Shown: positions 61,878 to 64,000 of the stretch, piece after piece | How positions within the stretch are numbered: the first letter of the stretch is position 1 | Layout of the letters: each line of letters starts with the position of its first letter | Source of the DNA: Poriferisodalis sp965208925 | GTDB lineage: Bacteria > Actinomycetota > Acidimicrobiia > Acidimicrobiales > Poriferisodalaceae | Assembly (NCBI RefSeq): GCF_965208925.1 | Contig: NZ_OZ242364.1 | Span: 620,001 to 684,000 of the forward strand | Reading direction: 5' to 3' | DNA length: 64,000 nt | The notes under the pieces: generated by a model | What the model was told of the DNA's origin: nothing | What the model saw: the letters and a program-made list of their open reading frames with translations, nothing else | Databases searched by the model: none | Program-made: the position numbers and the translations under genes

Positions 61878-62532
61878 CGGCGTTCTCCGTTCCCGGTTCG
61901 GCTTCCTTTTGAAACTCTAACGATTCGATATCGGCCCACTTGAGCAGGATGCCGCCGCCCGTCCAGACGTAGTCGCCGCCGCGCCTGACCGGGTAGCCAG
62001 TCTCCTGGTCGAACTCGGCAGCGTGCGCGAGGTAGATGTCCGGGACCGGTCCGTCAGCGCCGACGTAGGACCGGATCGGATCGGCATCCGCATAGAAGCC
62101 TCCCACCCAGCGGCCCGACCGCAGGCGGCACCTCACGAACCCCACCTCTCCGGTATTGAACAGCAGATCCCATGCAGACGGCGCACGGATTGGGCCGAGC
62201 CGCCTCGACAGCGGCGATCCCGTCCGACGCACCAGCAGGCCAAGCGTCCACCCTCCGGACGCAGGCAAGGCTAGGTAGAGACCGGGAACCAGATACAGCC
62301 ACCCCGGCAGTGGCTCGCGTTCGGCGAAGTCACGCCAGTAGGTGGCGACCAGCCAGTACAGCGGCCCCGCTCCCACCGCAAGGCATACCGCCGACAGGCC
62401 GGCCAACCGCAAGAGCCAGTCCTTCAGACGCCGGCCGTAGCGCTGCACATGCCGCTCGAATCCCCAGGCTGCAAACGCTCCGGGGAGCAGCAGCACCAGC
62501 ACCAGCAGTGCGGCCTCGTAGCCAGACGTCAT
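61849..62532 (-). CDS. DUF6338 family membrane protein
   Basis: 227-residue protein with an N-terminal span (AALLVLVLLLPGAFAAWGF), a second (LAGLSAVCLAVGAGPLYWLV) and a third around LYLVPGLYLALP. A soluble C-terminal domain follows (AWDLLFNTGEVGFVRCRLRS, GRWVGGFYADADPIRSYVG, EIYLAHAAEF-like strand). It matches the actinobacterial DUF6338 pattern and its role is unknown. It is followed by an overlapping 53-residue basic gene. Confidence 0.85.
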   Translation of the reverse strand: MTSGYEAALLVLVLLLPGAFAAWGFERHVQRYGRRLKDWLLRLAGLSAVCLAVGAGPLYWLVATYWRDFAEREPLPGWLYLVPGLYLALPASGGWTLGLLVRRTGSPLSRRLGPIRAPSAWDLLFNTGEVGFVRCRLRSGRWVGGFYADADPIRSYVGADGPVPDIYLAHAAEFDQETGYPVRRGGDYVWTGGGILLKWADIESLEFQKEAEPGTENADGQEASLET

Positions 62533-62788
62533 CGAGCCGCCTTTACCTGCTGCGGCACCGCGCCTGGCGCCGTCGTTGCGTCATGGCAGCACAGTAGACG
62601 TGATCTCTAGGTAAACCCCAGTGATTTTCATGCTAGCCGCAGCCCGGGCGGTCAGGCGTCTTCGAGCGTGGCCCGCAGGAGTCTGAGCTGCTTGGCGTCG
62701 GACGCTCGGATGGCGATGCGCACCAGGGGCCACATCACACGCCACAACACGCCCGTGCTCTGGCAATCGGCGGTCAGTGCCAACGCCG
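62533..62788. other. Intergenic space between DUF6338 and vapC
   Basis: 256 bases with no gene I would support. It holds the DUF6338 promoter. GGCGGTCAGTGCCAACGCCG and a near copy (GTCAGTGCCAATGCCGTGCC) make a direct repeat of about 15 bases (62770-62803) reaching into the end of vapC. Confidence 0.4.
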
Positions 62789-63169
62789 TCAGTGCCAATG
62801 CCGTGCCCGCAGCTCGGCCTCGCCGAGGTGCGCTGTGAGACGTGCGAAGTCGTCGAGATCGGAGGTGATGATGATGTCGTCGAGATGGATTGCGCATGCG
62901 AGCAGGTGAGTGTCGACGACATCGGACGTGCCCGAATGGCGCAGAAGCGTTCCGACCGGCGAAATCTGTGTTGCGGTGAAGGGGCGCACGTCCAGCGCGC
63001 CTAGGAGTCGAGACAATCGAGCCTGCCGCGAGCCGTCCCGCCACACCTGCGCGACCGTCGGGGCTGTGGTGCGCAGCGCCTCGCCCACCTGCAGAGCGGC
63101 CTCGACGAAGTCCTTGGCTGCAGGCTCGTCTCGATCAATGGCGACCAGCACGCCGGCGTCGAGGATCAC
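62789..63169 (-). CDS. vapC: PIN-domain toxin
   Basis: 126-residue PIN nuclease of the VapC type. Metal-site acids are visible in MILDAGVLVAIDRDEP (Asp4 and Asp12), the central TAPTVAQVWRDGSR, and the C-terminal DVVDTHLLACAIHLDD and IITSDLDDFARL. It shares a 4-base overlap with the antitoxin gene. Toxin activity (RNA cleavage) is inferred from the family. Confidence 0.9.
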   Translation of the reverse strand: MILDAGVLVAIDRDEPAAKDFVEAALQVGEALRTTAPTVAQVWRDGSRQARLSRLLGALDVRPFTATQISPVGTLLRHSGTSDVVDTHLLACAIHLDDIIITSDLDDFARLTAHLGEAELRARHWH

Positions 63170-63450
63170 CGTTGACTAAAGAAGCGCTCTCTCATCGCGG
63201 CCACACCATCGGGGTCGGGCGGCCCCGACTCGGCTGACCACTCTTCCATGAAGGCCTCCAGGGCACGGCGACGGCGGTGCTCGTCGGCCAGCATTGCGAT
63301 GCCCTGCTTGATCGCTGCTGATCGGCCGCCGAACTCGGGCGCGATCTCGTCAAGCAGCTCCCGATCCTCGCCGTCGAGGCGCACTGTGGTCGTCTCAGCT
63401 GTCGTAGCGGCGGTGCCCTCGGCCTCCATGTCCTCAACGATAGTCGCCAT
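63166..63450 (-). CDS. vapB: RHH antitoxin of the VapC toxin
   Basis: 94-residue ribbon-helix-helix antitoxin: strand ETTTVRLDGEDRELLDEIAP, helix GRSAAIKQGIAMLADE, and C-terminal toxin-binding tail AFMEEWSAESGPPDPDGVAAM. The ATG at 63450 has AGGAG six bases upstream; the longer reading fuses it to a fragment of another protein. It is the first gene of the vapBC operon. Confidence 0.88.
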   Translation of the reverse strand: MATIVEDMEAEGTAATTAETTTVRLDGEDRELLDEIAPEFGGRSAAIKQGIAMLADEHRRRRALEAFMEEWSAESGPPDPDGVAAMRERFFSQR

Positions 63451-63486
63451 GGTCGCTCCTGCTCTCATCGCGTCACATGATGAATT

Positions 63487-63792
63487 GAAAATAGATGAAA
63501 TTGCTTGACGTGCAAATTGATTTTCTCGCGTTCGACGGCACGACTCCCAGCACCGTGAGGTGCCCTCATCGTGGGGGTGGACCTCGTAGGCGTAGTCCGC
63601 CCTCACGCCGCCCTGAACCGAGCGCAGCACGATCGACTGCCCGGCGACGCATCCCACGATGGTGCTGGAGCGATCCTTGCCACGAGCGCGAAACGTCAGC
63701 CGGGTGCCTTCGGCGGTCTCCTCGACGGCCCACAGTCTCCCGGCGCCGGCCTCATGGGGCACATTGCATTGCCGACTCGTAATCTTCGACAA
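63487..63792 (-). pseudogene. Fragment resembling an SRPBCC-domain protein
   Basis: The reverse strand upstream of vapB, in the same frame, encodes RLWAVEETAEGTRLTFRARG, SIVLRSVQGGVRADYAYEVH and HDEGTSRCWES, which look like the central strands of an SRPBCC (polyketide-cyclase-like) domain. It has no normal start, lacks the domain's N-terminus and C-terminal helix, and ends in unrelated codons. It is probably a gene remnant at the edge of the TA module. Confidence 0.4.
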
Positions 63793-64000
63793 TGAGTCGC
63801 ACCGATGTGCTGGCTAGGTCGTTGCCGCCCTGGCGGTCGTACGGCCGAGTGGCAGCAACCACGTGTGCACTGACTCTGTTGACGACGGCCTGCTTCCACA
63901 TGTCGGTCGATGCCGTCTTGCACGACGACGGGTCGGGTTCGATGACCGGTTCGCTGCACCTGGAAAGAACCGTCTGGGAACTGTTGCTCGAAATCGGCCA
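63792..64000 (+). CDS. Predicted lipoprotein, cut by window end
   Basis: Starts at ATG 63792 and runs off the window. The 69 visible residues have a positively charged N-terminus (SRTDVLARSLPPWRSYGR), a hydrophobic core, and a lipobox LLTTACF, then FHMSVDAVLHDDGSGSMTGS. The Asp/Gly pattern after the cysteine resembles LppM-like lipoproteins, which is tentative. Divergent from the fragment upstream of vapB. Confidence 0.65.
   Translation, partial: MSRTDVLARSLPPWRSYGRVAATTCALTLLTTACFHMSVDAVLHDDGSGSMTGSLHLERTVWELLLEIG

Overview
The window is a high-GC, densely packed chromosomal segment with SD motifs such as AAGGAG and GGGGGA, frequent GTG starts and stop/start overlaps (GTGA, ATGA). The gene content suggests a free-living or host-associated, probably marine, high-GC actinobacterium. 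Examples are a LacI-controlled AglE/F/G-type importer, a helix-turn-helix citrate synthase, DUF4032, DUF2237, DUF6338, many SDR, crotonase and acyl-CoA dehydrogenase genes, heterotetrameric sarcosine oxidase and choline sulfatase. A class such as Acidimicrobiia would fit, but that is inference: no rRNA or other marker gene is present.

Layout. 0.1-9 kb: a glutamine synthetase-family gene, an L,D-transpeptidase-like protein, the sarcosine oxidase operon soxB-D-A-G (minus strand) and a divergent LysR regulator with a 17-bp palindrome between them. 9-16 kb: a phytanoyl-CoA-type dioxygenase back to back with a 6-oxocamphor-hydrolase-like crotonase, a DyP peroxidase, a divergent AhpD-like selenoprotein (UGA read as selenocysteine, with a downstream SECIS-like hairpin), a 599-residue coiled-coil protein of unknown function, and a PEBP protein. 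16-31 kb: a sugar regulon comprising GH13 glycosidase, LacI regulator, AglE/F/G importer, aldo/keto reductase, Gfo/Idh/MocA oxidoreductase, SsuD-like flavin monooxygenase, convergent importer ATPase, class II aldolase and GlpD. Three matching LacI-type operators lie before the GH13 gene, the binding-protein gene and the ATPase/aldolase divergent promoter. 31-36 kb: a crotonase, an SDR with a lost catalytic lysine, a tRNA-like sequence, and a ferric-iron ABC binding protein and permease. 36-52 kb: assorted catabolic enzymes (EthD, amidohydrolase, VOC, acyl-CoA dehydrogenase, three SDR-type genes in total in the window, amidase, CnbZ-like deaminase), a Fic protein, a TetR regulator, lipoproteins, and a divergent pair of citrate synthases, one carrying a DNA-binding domain. 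52-64 kb: an accessory stretch with a HigB/RelE-like toxin and short partner, MazEF, an orphan RHH antitoxin, VapBC, a P-loop kinase, choline sulfatase, DUF4032, a HAD phosphatase, DUF6338 and several very small genes, ending in a lipoprotein cut by the window edge.

How the genes may work together. Choline sulfatase and sarcosine oxidase are two ends of the choline-O-sulfate to betaine to sarcosine to glycine route; the middle steps are not in the window. The LacI regulon imports an alpha-glycoside. Its unusual enzyme trio (AKR, NAD-dependent Gfo/Idh/MocA, SsuD-like monooxygenase) recalls oxygenase-type sulfoquinovose catabolism and GlpD would consume a glycerol aglycone; this is a hypothesis. 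The DyP and selenoprotein pair is a peroxide/thiol redox locus, and the selenoprotein implies that the host genome has selA, selB, selC and selD.
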